From Chitinophaga ginsengisegetis (GTDB taxonomy: Bacteria > Bacteroidota > Bacteroidia > Chitinophagales > Chitinophagaceae): a DNA stretch of 64,000 bases. The stretch's first letter is position 1. Every line of letters begins with the position of its first letter. A program made the translations under genes and the position numbers. The DNA lies in the NCBI RefSeq assembly GCF_900168065.1, contig NZ_FUZZ01000001.1, positions 3,344,623-3,408,622 on the forward strand, in the 5' to 3' direction. The notes beneath the pieces are model-generated. The model was not told the origin of the DNA and made no database searches. It saw only the letters and a list, made by a program, of their open reading frames with translations. This document shows positions 16,489 through 28,000 of this stretch, one piece after another.

Positions 16489-17364
16489 TTAACGCAACAG
16501 CAGTTCGCAGGGCTTCAGCCCGGTGTGTTTTTTAAAGGCAGTAGAGAAGTGGGAAATACAGGAATATCCCATCAGCATGGCTACTTCAGAAACAGACATT
16601 CCTTTTTCATACAAAAGCCCTTTGGCCTTTTCCATTCTTTCTTTCTGGAAATAATCATATATAGTGGTACCATACATGGCTTTGAAGCCTTTCTTCAGGT
16701 AACATTCGTTCATGGCTACCCGGCGGGCGAGATCCCTGATGGTAATAGGAGAGTCCAGTTGTTCCAACAGGATACCCCGGGCGTTTTCTATTTTTTCGCG
16801 GTCTTCCAGATGAGTGAGGAAGCGGCAACCATAGCGTTCGTCGGTATCATTCTGCATAAACTGGTCGGAGCTGTATAATAACAGGTCCAGCGCACGGCTT
16901 TGCAGGAATATATTTTTCAGGATGCCCTCGTAGTCATGATGCACCATTGTTTCCAGTACGGATTTGGACTTCGTACAGGGCTGGATGGTTTTCACAAAAG
17001 GTTTGCGGGACTGATTTTCAAATAAAGAAAAGGTAGTGGTGCCCTTTTGCAGCGACTGGATAAATGCAGGCTGGAAGCGAACTGTGATCAGGTCTACCGA
17101 TGGTACCCTGTCATTGCAGGCTTCCTTCTTGCCTTCCGAGCAAAGCTGATCAGTACAGGAAGGATTTTTACAATATTTACTGCCGGCAACACAATACCGC
17201 AGCTCAATGGCGGCAGATTGTCCCCTTTTGGCGGGCTGGTAAATAACCATCGCCACATCTTCAACAGGTAACGGTTTATCGTAGGTAAAACGTTGTAACG
17301 TAAAATCAAGACAGTCAGGTACTGACACACTATCCTGCTCCGCCAGCTGTAACTGGTCGCTCAT
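16489..17364 (-). CDS. AraC-family transcriptional regulator with N-terminal cysteine cluster
   Basis: The C-terminal 100 residues are a double helix-turn-helix AraC domain: IRDLARRVAMNECYLKKGFK, then SVSEVAMLMGYSCISHFSTA and FKKHTG-LKP at the end, close to the PchR type. The N-terminal part has five cysteines in 26 residues (58, 65, 70, 75, 83 counted from this start), in the context YCVAGSKYCKNPSCTDQLC, suggesting a metal or redox sensor. Start: the frame is open to 17511, but a full promoter (17451-17479) lies within it, so the ATG at 17364 is preferred. Target unknown; the divergent AsmA-like gene and the downstream putative glycosyltransferase are neighbours. Confidence 0.85.
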   Translation of the reverse strand: MSDQLQLAEQDSVSVPDCLDFTLQRFTYDKPLPVEDVAMVIYQPAKRGQSAAIELRYCVAGSKYCKNPSCTDQLCSEGKKEACNDRVPSVDLITVRFQPAFIQSLQKGTTTFSLFENQSRKPFVKTIQPCTKSKSVLETMVHHDYEGILKNIFLQSRALDLLLYSSDQFMQNDTDERYGCRFLTHLEDREKIENARGILLEQLDSPITIRDLARRVAMNECYLKKGFKAMYGTTIYDYFQKERMEKAKGLLYEKGMSVSEVAMLMGYSCISHFSTAFKKHTGLKPCELLLR

Positions 17365-17450
17365 CGCGGGCTGCGGAATGGCTAAAGACAATATTTCCTG
17401 TATTTCTTTCACTTTATCTGTTTTTAAACGCCGTGCTGTTATAGAAGTCA

Positions 17451-17479
17451 CAAATTTAGGGATTCGTTTTTTAAACAAA
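17451..17479 (-). promoter_or_regulatory. Promoter of the AraC-type regulator
   Basis: Minus strand: TTTG (17479-17476), 17 bases, TAAATTTG (17458-17451). It fixes the regulator's start downstream of about 17444. Confidence 0.55.
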
Positions 17480-17569
17480 TACGTTTTGACAATACAGTTA
17501 CAAACCCACACCTGCTTTTCCCCTTGAAAAAGCCCACTTATTGGTATAAATTTCGTTTATGCTTCCCTG

Positions 17570-19240
17570 ATGGCAAAAAATATCCGCAGACTGGTAAAGA
17601 TCATACTTATTGTAGCCGGTGTACTTACCTTATTGGTGCTGGGTACCGGCTGGTATCTTAATCAACACTGGAATAAACTGCTGAAACAGGAGCTTCAGGG
17701 CTATGTAACCGATCTGTCGGACAGTCTTTATACCGTTAAGTTCGAAGAACTGCACCTGGACGTGCTTTCCGGCAGTATAACTATTAACAAAGCCAGCATG
17801 ACGGCCGATTCCGTTGTTTATCAACGCCTGTTGTCGCAACAACGGGCGCCGGCCGATATTTACACCATCAGCGTGGACCGGCTGGAACTTAAATACTTTA
17901 AGCCCTGGCGCTATTTTTTCGGGAAAGACCTTAACGCTGGTATCCTCAAGGTAACCAGCCCCAGTATCATTATGGACCAAAACGCCACCGTGAAAGATAC
18001 CAGCACCCCGAAAACAGCCTACCAGAATATCTCTGCCAAAATGAAATCCATTTTTATAGGTAAGCTGGTACTGGACAGCACCAACTTCAAATATATTTTT
18101 ACCCGGAAAGACTCGTCCCGGGTGATCCATCAATTCCACAACCTGAGTGTACAAATCAATGATTTCCTGATAGACTCGGTAGCCCTGGATGATCCCACCC
18201 GTTTTTTATATGCCCGCAATTACGAAATAGGGATGAAGGACTATATGAACAGAACCCGGGATAGCCTTTACTGGATGTATGTTCGCGGAATCCGGTATGA
18301 CGCAGCCCAACGCACTGTGAATATTAGCCAGTTTGAATTGCAACCCCGTTATGATAAAGCCGCCTTCCAGAAAAAGACCGGCGTGCAGCAGGACCGGTTT
18401 GAAGTGGTATTTAACGATATCAGCCTGCGCAACCTTAATCCACGTCTTTTATTACAGGAGCAGCAGATCTGGGCTGAGCGGGCAAATATCCAGAGCGGAA
18501 AACTGGATATTTACAGGAACCGCATGATGCCTATGCCTCCCGGCAATAAACTGGGTCAATATCCCCACCAGCTGCTGGCTAAGCTGAAAATCCCCGTGAA
18601 TATTGATACGCTTACCGGCAATAACATCGATATCCGGTACACAGAATTGAGCCCGGTTACGGAACAAACCGGGTATATCAATTTCAGTCATGTACACGGT
18701 TTGTTCCGTAACATCACCAATATTGATAGCATGGTAGCCAAAAACAGGCACCTCACAGCAGATTTTGATGCAATATTTATGAAAAGCGGTAAACTAACCG
18801 CCCGGTTTGATTTTCTGCTGAACGATAAAGGCGGCAGTTTTAGCGTTTCCGGCCGGCTGAATAATATGAACGGCAAAGATCTGAACGTTATCACCCAGCC
18901 AATGGGGAAAATCGAGATCAGGTCGTGCGATATCCAGGATCTTACCTTTAATATTAATGGAGATGAGCGAAGGGCGAAGGGCCATGTAAAACTGCTGTAC
19001 CAAAATCTTAAAATTGCCGTTTTAAAGCAAAATAAGGATCACGATGGATTTAAACGCAAAGGGCTCATTAGTCTCGTAGCTAACGCATTGGTAATCAACT
19101 CAGAGAACCCATCCAAAAATGAAAAAGTCCGTACTGCGGATGTTGCTTACACCCGGGACATCCAAAAGTCCTTTTTTAACCTGGTGTGGAAAACTTTATT
19201 TACAGGCGTAAAAGACATTGCTGGTGCAGGAAATCTCTAG
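17570..19240 (+). CDS. AsmA-like / DUF748-like membrane-anchored protein
   Basis: A 556-residue protein with one N-terminal membrane helix (residues 10-30, IILIVAGVLTLLVLGTGWYL) and a long periplasmic part made of beta-strand-rich repeats. The segment after the helix (LYTVKFEELHLDVLSGSITI) and repeated patterns such as GKLVLDSTNFKY and GNNIDIRYTEL resemble AsmA/TamB/DUF748 proteins, which form lipid-conducting beta-grooves between the membranes in other bacteria. No catalytic motif is visible. It is divergent from the AraC regulator (about 200 bp) and followed by gyrB with its own promoter. Family assignment rests on architecture rather than a diagnostic motif. Confidence 0.6.
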   Translation: MAKNIRRLVKIILIVAGVLTLLVLGTGWYLNQHWNKLLKQELQGYVTDLSDSLYTVKFEELHLDVLSGSITINKASMTADSVVYQRLLSQQRAPADIYTISVDRLELKYFKPWRYFFGKDLNAGILKVTSPSIIMDQNATVKDTSTPKTAYQNISAKMKSIFIGKLVLDSTNFKYIFTRKDSSRVIHQFHNLSVQINDFLIDSVALDDPTRFLYARNYEIGMKDYMNRTRDSLYWMYVRGIRYDAAQRTVNISQFELQPRYDKAAFQKKTGVQQDRFEVVFNDISLRNLNPRLLLQEQQIWAERANIQSGKLDIYRNRMMPMPPGNKLGQYPHQLLAKLKIPVNIDTLTGNNIDIRYTELSPVTEQTGYINFSHVHGLFRNITNIDSMVAKNRHLTADFDAIFMKSGKLTARFDFLLNDKGGSFSVSGRLNNMNGKDLNVITQPMGKIEIRSCDIQDLTFNINGDERRAKGHVKLLYQNLKIAVLKQNKDHDGFKRKGLISLVANALVINSENPSKNEKVRTADVAYTRDIQKSFFNLVWKTLFTGVKDIAGAGNL

Positions 19241-19283
19241 TGGAAAAAATGATGGATCCTCACCACATAAAAACAGCCCTTCT

Positions 19284-19317
19284 TTTGTGGAAATAAGGCT
19301 TATTTTTCGTATTTTTG
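19284..19317 (+). promoter_or_regulatory. Promoter of gyrB
   Basis: TTTG at 19284-19287, 22 bases, TATTTTTG at 19310-19317; the -7 box is a full match and the spacing is slightly long. Leader of about 40 nt. Confidence 0.5.
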
Positions 19318-19348
19318 CATGATTGTCTACCGATTTTATTTCTAATAG

Positions 19349-21346
<1,998 letters not shown>

Positions 21347-21370
21347 TTACGTATATACGTTATAGTTATA

Positions 21371-21410
21371 AACAAAAAATCCTGCCGTTTCAGCGGCAGG
21401 ATTTTTTGTT
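21371..21410. terminator. Bidirectional terminator between gyrB and the TPR gene
   Basis: A 17-bp perfect stem (21371-21387 with 21394-21410), core CCTGCCG, A/T arms, 6-nt loop. Confidence 0.92.
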
Positions 21411-21432
21411 TTATCATCTGAAAATAATCTCT

Positions 21433-22653
21433 TTATCCTTCTCTCGTAAGAATATAATTTGCCAACACCTGGTACAGGAACACACCTATCAGCATAGCAG
21501 TAACAACTATATTGAAGGCATCATTAATAACAAATGCCAACACAGTACCCAACACACCCAGCAGCGCCAGCCCTGCGGTATACCACGTAATAATCCGGCG
21601 GTTCTTTTTGCTTTCAGGTATATAGAATCCCGCTGCCGGCAGCAACATAATGCCACTGCAAAGACACAATGCCAGCAATCCCTGCAGATGCGAGAACAGG
21701 AACGCCGCACCTGCTGCTAACGATACACATAACAGGATCCCTACTACATTAGACACCTGTGTTTGTTCTTTGCTCAATGCGTATCTGCCGTATGGATTCA
21801 GGCGCAGGAACAGGTTACTCACCGGCGTAATGAGCCAGGTAGAAAGCGCCAGGAATGCCAACAGTACGTATACCGGGAAGAATACCCTGCTGGCGATTTG
21901 TGTGAGTATAAAGATGGCAATGATAATGATCCATTGTGTACGCGCTTTTTGCCGCGCCATAAAAAAGGCATAGTTCAGGAACTGCCGGTACAGCCAGTAC
22001 CGGGCTTTCATGGCTTGCACCATGCCCTGCCGCGCCCATTCATTATTAGGGTCCAGTTTCAACGATTCCCTGAAATGCTCCAGCGACTTCCGGTGATCAC
22101 CGGCCTCCAGCCACTTCTGGCCGAGGTTGGCGTGGGTGTAAGCATTTTCGGGATTGTGCTCCAATGCCTCATGCAAATTGGAAAATGCTTCTTCCTTTTT
22201 GCCCAGCCGGAACAACGCATGGGAACGGAGATTAAGACAGGCTTCATCTTCCGGGTTAATAGCCAGTCCCTCTTCCGCCTTGTGGAGCGCGGCTTCATAT
22301 TCTTTCCTCGACAACAAAATCTGGCTCCACATGGCAAAATAATTCACCCGGTAAGGGTTTATAGCCACTGCATTGCTGATGGTCCTGATAGCTTCGTTAA
22401 ATTGATTCTTTGCAAAAGCGATCCTGGACAACAGGTACAGGAAACGATCATCGTATGGCGCAAAGCTGAGGGTATTGCTTGCTATCTGGGATGCTTCTGC
22501 CGTGTTGCCTGTTTCCAGGTAACAGATTGCCAGCAGATACAATCCGTCGGTATCGTGGGCATTGGTGCTCAGGTGCTGACGTAATGCTGCAAAGGCATCT
22601 TGGAAGCGGCCTTGTTGTACTAAAATCTGAGCGCGCTGAATTAATACAGCCAT
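21433..22653 (-). CDS. TPR-repeat membrane protein
   Basis: A 406-residue protein in two halves. Residues 1 to about 215 are five or six tetratricopeptide repeats (for example LYLLAICYLETGNTAEASQI and AYTHANLGQKWLEAGDHRKS). Residues about 240-400 hold roughly five membrane helices, starting WIIIIAIFILTQIASRVFF, with no signal peptide, so the TPR half probably faces the cytoplasm. It begins 5 bp after the stop of the TPR-AAA+ gene, so the two are translated from one mRNA. The arrangement suggests a membrane receptor or scaffold for the ATPase (inference). Function unknown. Confidence 0.75.
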   Translation of the reverse strand: MAVLIQRAQILVQQGRFQDAFAALRQHLSTNAHDTDGLYLLAICYLETGNTAEASQIASNTLSFAPYDDRFLYLLSRIAFAKNQFNEAIRTISNAVAINPYRVNYFAMWSQILLSRKEYEAALHKAEEGLAINPEDEACLNLRSHALFRLGKKEEAFSNLHEALEHNPENAYTHANLGQKWLEAGDHRKSLEHFRESLKLDPNNEWARQGMVQAMKARYWLYRQFLNYAFFMARQKARTQWIIIIAIFILTQIASRVFFPVYVLLAFLALSTWLITPVSNLFLRLNPYGRYALSKEQTQVSNVVGILLCVSLAAGAAFLFSHLQGLLALCLCSGIMLLPAAGFYIPESKKNRRIITWYTAGLALLGVLGTVLAFVINDAFNIVVTAMLIGVFLYQVLANYILTREG

Positions 22654-22658
22654 AAACG

Positions 22659-23987
22659 TTATTTCTTAATATCCAGGTATTTCAATACATCATCATAAAG
22701 ACCGGTTTCATTTGAATACAGCGCATAATTACGGGCAGTATTAAACCATTCCCTTGTGGTGGGTTTATGTATTTTGGCGGCTTTTAATAATTCCTTCTGT
22801 GTAATGGGCTGTGGTACGCCTTTCTGCAAGGCTTCCAACAGTTTCTCTTCTATCGCAATATCCACAATCGCTTTAAGGTCGGCGCCGGAGTAGCCCGGAG
22901 TGGCCTTTGCCAGGGCGTTGTAATTAATATCGCTTACCGGTTTATTGCGTAATTGTAACTTCAGGATCTCTTCCCTGCCTTCCGTTTCCGGTGGCGCCAC
23001 AAAAATGATCCGGTCGAAACGGCCCGGGCGGCGGAATGCAGGATCCAGGCTCCACGGAGCATTGGTGGCGCCAATAATGAGAATGTTCTCATTGCTGGCG
23101 GCAATACCATCCATTTCTGCGAGGAACTGATTAATAATATGCGTTGCGCCCGACTGCCGGAGCGCTGTACGGTTAGCGCCTAGTGCATCTACCTCATCAA
23201 AAAACAAAACACAGGGCTTACTCTGACGGGCCAGCTCAAACAAGCTATGCAGATTTTTTTCACTGGTACCCACCCACATGTCCAGCACATCATGAATGCC
23301 TACATTTATAAACTCCGCCTGTATTTGTCCTGCGGTAGCTTTGGCCAGGTATGTTTTACCGCATCCCGGAGGGCCATACAGCAAGATACCGCCACCGGCT
23401 TTTTTTCCATAGGCTTTATAAAGATCTGGGAACTGCAGGGGCTTGATGATCTTCAGATCTATTTCCTGCTTTTCTCTTTCCATACCGCCTACATCTGAAA
23501 AATTAATTTCAGGTTTTTCCAGCATGAACAGGCTCTCACTTTCTTCTTCTTCCTCATCTTCTCCGTTAAAGGAAACAGATGGTTGTTGCGCTACCCTGAA
23601 AAGCCCGTCCAGTGCTTCATCACGGAAGCCCGGATTTATTTGCAGCAAATGCTGATATATTTCTTTGGCAGACGGTATAGATTGTTCCTTCACCAGGATG
23701 CGGCAATGCAGCAGCAGCGCATCAAAATGGTCCGGCTCCCGGTTTTCCAGTTGTTCCAGTACCACAATGGCAGCAGAATATTTATGCTGATGATAAAAGG
23801 TGCGCGCAAGGCCAAGCTGTGCAGCAGTATTAGAAGACGACAGTTCCAGTACTTTTCTGTATTGTTCTTCTGCGGCAGTATATTCATAATCCTGCAGCAG
23901 TACCTGCGCCAGATGCATACGTAAAGGCACATTCTCCGGTGAAAACTGCACCGCCTCCTGTAATTGCTTTATTACTTCCGATGACAT
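22659..23987 (-). CDS. TPR - AAA+ ATPase fusion (Cdc48/Vps4-like clade)
   Basis: A 442-residue cytoplasmic protein. Residues 1 to about 135 are TPR repeats (LGLARTFYHQHKYSAAIVVL), then an acidic linker DEEEEESES (144-152) and a classic AAA module: Walker A GPPGCGKT (205-212), pore-type loop MWVGTSEKN, Walker B LFFDEVDA (261-268), sensor 1 GATNAPW, and the second region of homology ending FRRPGRFDRIIFV (318-330) with the arginine finger. This is the FtsH/Cdc48/Vps4-type single AAA domain, but no protease domain or N-terminal membrane helix is present, so it is more likely a protein-remodelling ATPase. Operon with the TPR membrane protein downstream. Confidence 0.88.
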   Translation of the reverse strand: MSSEVIKQLQEAVQFSPENVPLRMHLAQVLLQDYEYTAAEEQYRKVLELSSSNTAAQLGLARTFYHQHKYSAAIVVLEQLENREPDHFDALLLHCRILVKEQSIPSAKEIYQHLLQINPGFRDEALDGLFRVAQQPSVSFNGEDEEEEESESLFMLEKPEINFSDVGGMEREKQEIDLKIIKPLQFPDLYKAYGKKAGGGILLYGPPGCGKTYLAKATAGQIQAEFINVGIHDVLDMWVGTSEKNLHSLFELARQSKPCVLFFDEVDALGANRTALRQSGATHIINQFLAEMDGIAASNENILIIGATNAPWSLDPAFRRPGRFDRIIFVAPPETEGREEILKLQLRNKPVSDINYNALAKATPGYSGADLKAIVDIAIEEKLLEALQKGVPQPITQKELLKAAKIHKPTTREWFNTARNYALYSNETGLYDDVLKYLDIKK

Positions 23988-24205
23988 AATGTGCTTCTTT
24001 TAATTATTCAGTAACCCCGTAATAATACGCAATTCGGCCGCAAAAAAAGTGTTAATTGTGCCTAAATCCCCACGTCCATCAAAAATATACTCCTCATTCT
24101 ATCTATATATATTTTATTTAATTAATAAATATTTATATATATTGCAGCCATATTATCCCTATGCCAACAGAACCTAACCAGTATCCTATGTCAAATTAAC
24201 TAATG

Positions 24206-24229
24206 GCCGGCTGCACAAAAGCGGCCGGC
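24206..24229 (+). other. Hairpin in the leader of the lipoprotein gene
   Basis: GCCGGCTGC (24206-24214) pairs with GCGGCCGGC (24221-24229) with one G-T pair and a 6-nt loop, 47 nt before the ATG. No T-run follows, so it is not a normal terminator. The DNA just upstream (24090-24145) is very AT-rich. Confidence 0.5.
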
Positions 24230-24275
24230 ACTGGTTTCGTTTCGTTAAAAAACGGCATGCCTAAACTATAATGTT

Positions 24276-24734
24276 ATGAGAATGAAACTCTTAATGGTAG
24301 CCGTTATTGCTGCTTTAGGAACGATCCTTTGTTCCTGTGATAAAAAGACCGAAACAACACCAACCAGCAGCTTCTATTTTAAAATGGATGGCGTTAAATA
24401 CCAGTCAAATGCCACAGAAGCATACCTCACCGATACTGTATATGCCGGCAAAAAGACCCTGGTGATAGATGGCGTTACCAATAACTTCGGTCATCATATG
24501 GAGCTGATGATCACTTTTCCGGATTCACTGAAAGCGGGTACTTATATAGAAGATGTGGAAATGTCGCTGATGAATATCCAGGAAAAAGAACCGGGTTACC
24601 TGAGTAAAAATATCAAAGTAATTATAACGAGCATTAATAGTAAACACGCGGAGGGGACATTCTCCGGTGTATTAATAAGTGGTGAAACAGAAAAACCTTT
24701 AACGGACGGGACTTTTAAAGTCGAAATTTATTGA
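24276..24734 (+). CDS. Small lipoprotein (DUF6252-like)
   Basis: A 152-residue exported lipoprotein. The N-terminus has a lipobox ending in LCSC with Cys21 as the likely lipidated residue, followed by DKKTE, a Lys/Glu-rich spacer. The body is all-beta in appearance (FYFKMDGVKYQSNATEAYL ... GTYIEDVEMSLM ... GTFSGVLISGE), the layout I associate with Bacteroidota DUF6252-type lipoproteins. Function unknown. An alternative ATG two codons downstream would make no difference to export. Monocistronic with its own terminator. Confidence 0.75.
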   Translation: MRMKLLMVAVIAALGTILCSCDKKTETTPTSSFYFKMDGVKYQSNATEAYLTDTVYAGKKTLVIDGVTNNFGHHMELMITFPDSLKAGTYIEDVEMSLMNIQEKEPGYLSKNIKVIITSINSKHAEGTFSGVLISGETEKPLTDGTFKVEIY

Positions 24735-24759
24735 ACACATTTGATGAACTTTCTCACAT

Positions 24760-24786
24760 GCCCCTCCTTTAAAGGCGGGGCTTTTT
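24760..24786 (+). terminator. Intrinsic terminator of the lipoprotein gene
   Basis: GCCCC (24760-24764) and GGGGC (24777-24781) frame an inner CCTTTAAAGG; five T follow. The remaining 263 bases up to the receptor gene hold only its promoter region and no gene. Confidence 0.8.
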
Positions 24787-25014
24787 AATTCGTACGTACG
24801 TTAAGGTTATATTATTTTGTTTGTTGTTTACCCTGAGTTAACAATTAATTCCTATCTCATTTTAGCGCACTGTTAACATTAAAGTTAAATAGAACCCCCA
24901 TTTCTGATAGTATTTAAACACTAAATAGCCCTAAACGGCTCCTTTTTAGGATGTTTTAGGCACTTCTTAACAATTCCGTAATGATCTGTTAACATTCTGG
25001 TTGCATCAGACTGT

Positions 25015-25022
25015 TTCCTTTG
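25015..25022 (+). promoter_or_regulatory. -7 box of the Oar-like receptor gene
   Basis: TTCCTTTG, one base off TAnnTTTG, 27 nt before the ATG. No clear -33 element; several GTTAAC/TTAACA tracts lie upstream. Confidence 0.4.
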
Positions 25023-25049
25023 CACCTGTAAATACTTACAAAACAGTTT

Positions 25050-28000
25050 ATGAAATCATTCTTTACGCTATTAGCTAGCTTCATTGTAATTCTATGTTAC
25101 AGCGCGAACGCACAGGTGACCACTTCCGTTATATCGGGTAAAGTATCCGATCCGGGTGGACAGGCCATTCCCGGCGTTACAGTAGTAATAGTAAATAACA
25201 GCACCGGCGCCAAATCAGGCGTACAAACCAACACTGATGGCCGTTATAATCTGCCTAACCTGAATCCAGGCGGTCCTTACACTATCACTGTTTCATTCAT
25301 TGGATATAAGAAAGAAGTAAAATCAGATGTTAACCTCGGACTGGGAACCACCAGTTTCAACTTTAAATTACAGGAAGAATCCACTGCACTGAGTGAAGTG
25401 GTGGTAACAGGTAATGCCGGTGCAGGTAAATCCGGTACCAGGGTAGGACAGGAGCAGATTAAAGCGCTCCCTACACTGAGCCGCAGCCTGCAGGACCTTA
25501 CCAAAGTAACGCCGCAGAGCAACAACAACTCCTTCCTGGGTACCAACTACCGTTACAATAACGTAACTGTAGATGGCGCTATCAACAACGACGCCATTGG
25601 TTTCAGCCCTTCACTGGGTGGACAAAGCAACACCAGCGGTCAGCCAGGCAGCAGCACCCGTACCAACCCGGTATCTGTAGATGCCATCCAGGATATACAG
25701 GTGTTACTGGCTCCCTTCGATGTGAAAGTTGGTAACTTCCTCGGTGGTAGCGTAAATGCCGTAACCCGCAGCGGTACCAACGAAGTACACGGTTCCATCT
25801 ACGGATTTGGCCGCAACGCTTCTATGGTTGGTAAAAACAACGCCGGCGACGGTTCTAAATTACCAAGCGATTTTCATGAGTACCAGACCGGTGTTCGTCT
25901 CGGTTTCCCCATCATCAAAAACAAATTATTCTTCTTCACCAACGAAGAAATTACCCGCCGTGTGGATCCGGTGATCCTCGGTGCAGGTTCTGCTGATGGC
26001 GGTGGCATCTTAACAGAAAAAGACGCTGCTGATATCACCGCATTGATGAAAACATACGGCGTAGATCCGGGTACTTCAGGTAACACCAGCATCTATTCCA
26101 ACTCTAATAAATTCTTCAACAGGATCGACTGGCACATCAATGGAAAACACCAGTTGTCTGTTCGTAACAACACCATCACTTCCGAAGCTACCAACCTGGA
26201 ACGCGATCAGCAAAACTTCCGTTTCAAGGGTATCGACTTCAAACAGGTAAATAACCAGACCTCTACTGTAGCGGAACTGAAAAGTAACTTTAACAGCGGT
26301 TTCTCCAACAGCCTGATTCTCGGTTACTCCAATGTACACGATTACAGGGATCCACTGTCTGATCCGGCTACACCACAGATCCAGATTAAAGGAAGAACAC
26401 CAGGTTCTACCATCTTCCTGGGTACCGACCGTGAAGCCAGTATCTTCAACATGAAACAAAAAACGTTTGAGATAACTGACAACGTAACCCTGTTCAAAGG
26501 AAATCACACTATTACCCTCGGTACACACAATGAGTTTTACAACATCACCTATGGTTTTGTAAACTCCTGGAATGGCCGTCTGGATTACAACAGCGTTGAA
26601 GACTTCCTGGCTAACAATCCTGCACGTGTACGTGGTAACTACAACTACACCAACAACTCCCGTGATTATATCATGGCTAATCCTCCTGCCCAGTTCAAAG
26701 CAAACCTGCTGAGCGTTTACGGACAGGATGAAATCCAGCTGACTGACCGTTTCAGAATTACTCCGGGTATCCGTTTGGATTACACAGGTATTCCCAACAA
26801 ACAGCCGTTGAGTGATAAAACCATCAAATCACCGGAAGATCCTAACTACGGCACCACTTACAACTATACCAAACCAAAGGATATCAAAAATGACTTCCTG
26901 AATAATGTGCAGATCTCTCCGCGCTTAGGATTCAACTACGATATCAAAGGCGATAACAGCCTGGTACTGCGTGGCGGATCCGGTTTATTCACCGGCCGTA
27001 TTCCTTTCGCATGGATCGGTTATGCTTATTATAACAATGGTGTTACTTATGGCGCTTACGATCAGAGAAGCAGCACCAAACCATTTGTTAACACTCCGCT
27101 GCCTGCAGCAAAACCATCCCAGAATGGTATCGCAGACTTTGCCTCTCAGAATGGCGTAGATGTTAAAAATGCTGCCGGCGCTACACAGGTGGATATGATC
27201 GACAACAACTTCAAAATGCCGCAGGTATGGAGAAGCAGCCTCGCATTGGATTACACCACCCACGACCAGTGGAAGTTCTCCATCGAAGGTATCTATACCA
27301 AAGTAATCAAGGATCTGATGTTCCAGCAGGTAAACCTGGCGGATAATCCAACTTACTTTGCATACGATGTAAACAAACAACAGCCTATCTACACCGGTTC
27401 TAAAATCAATCCTTTATATACTAACGCTTACCTGTTATCCAACACCGATAAAGGTTACCGTTACAGCATCACCGGCCAGGTATCCAAAACATTCCCTTTT
27501 GGTTTGAACTTCATGGTGGCTTACACTTACGGACAGGCAAAAGATATCACCAATGGTATCCGCAACTCGATGGAATCAAACTGGCAGCTGAACCAGGCGC
27601 TGAATCCTAACAATCCAGGACTGGCTTACTCTAACTTCGACATCCGTAACCGTATCGTTGCTACCGTTGCTTACAAACAGGATTGGGGCACTAAAGGCAA
27701 ATGGGTATCTAACTTCTCTGCCTTCTTCAATACCTCTTCCGGTACACCATTCTCTTATGGTTTAGTGAATGCTACCATCAACGGTACACCACAGCAGGTG
27801 AGCCTCACCTACATCCCGAAAGATGTGGCTGAAGCAACCAACTTCTTTACCGATAAAGCAGGCGGACCAACCGCTGCTCAACAGGCAAATGATTTCATGA
27901 GCTATGTTAACAGCAATAGCTACCTGAGTGGCCGTAAAGGTCAGTTCACTGAACGTAACGGCGGCCGCACACCGTGGAACACACAAGCCGACTTCCGTTT

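Noticed and set aside
21763..22584. Open frame antisense to the TPR membrane protein
   Set aside because: TPR periodicity on the minus strand is clear; the opposite frame shows no domain.
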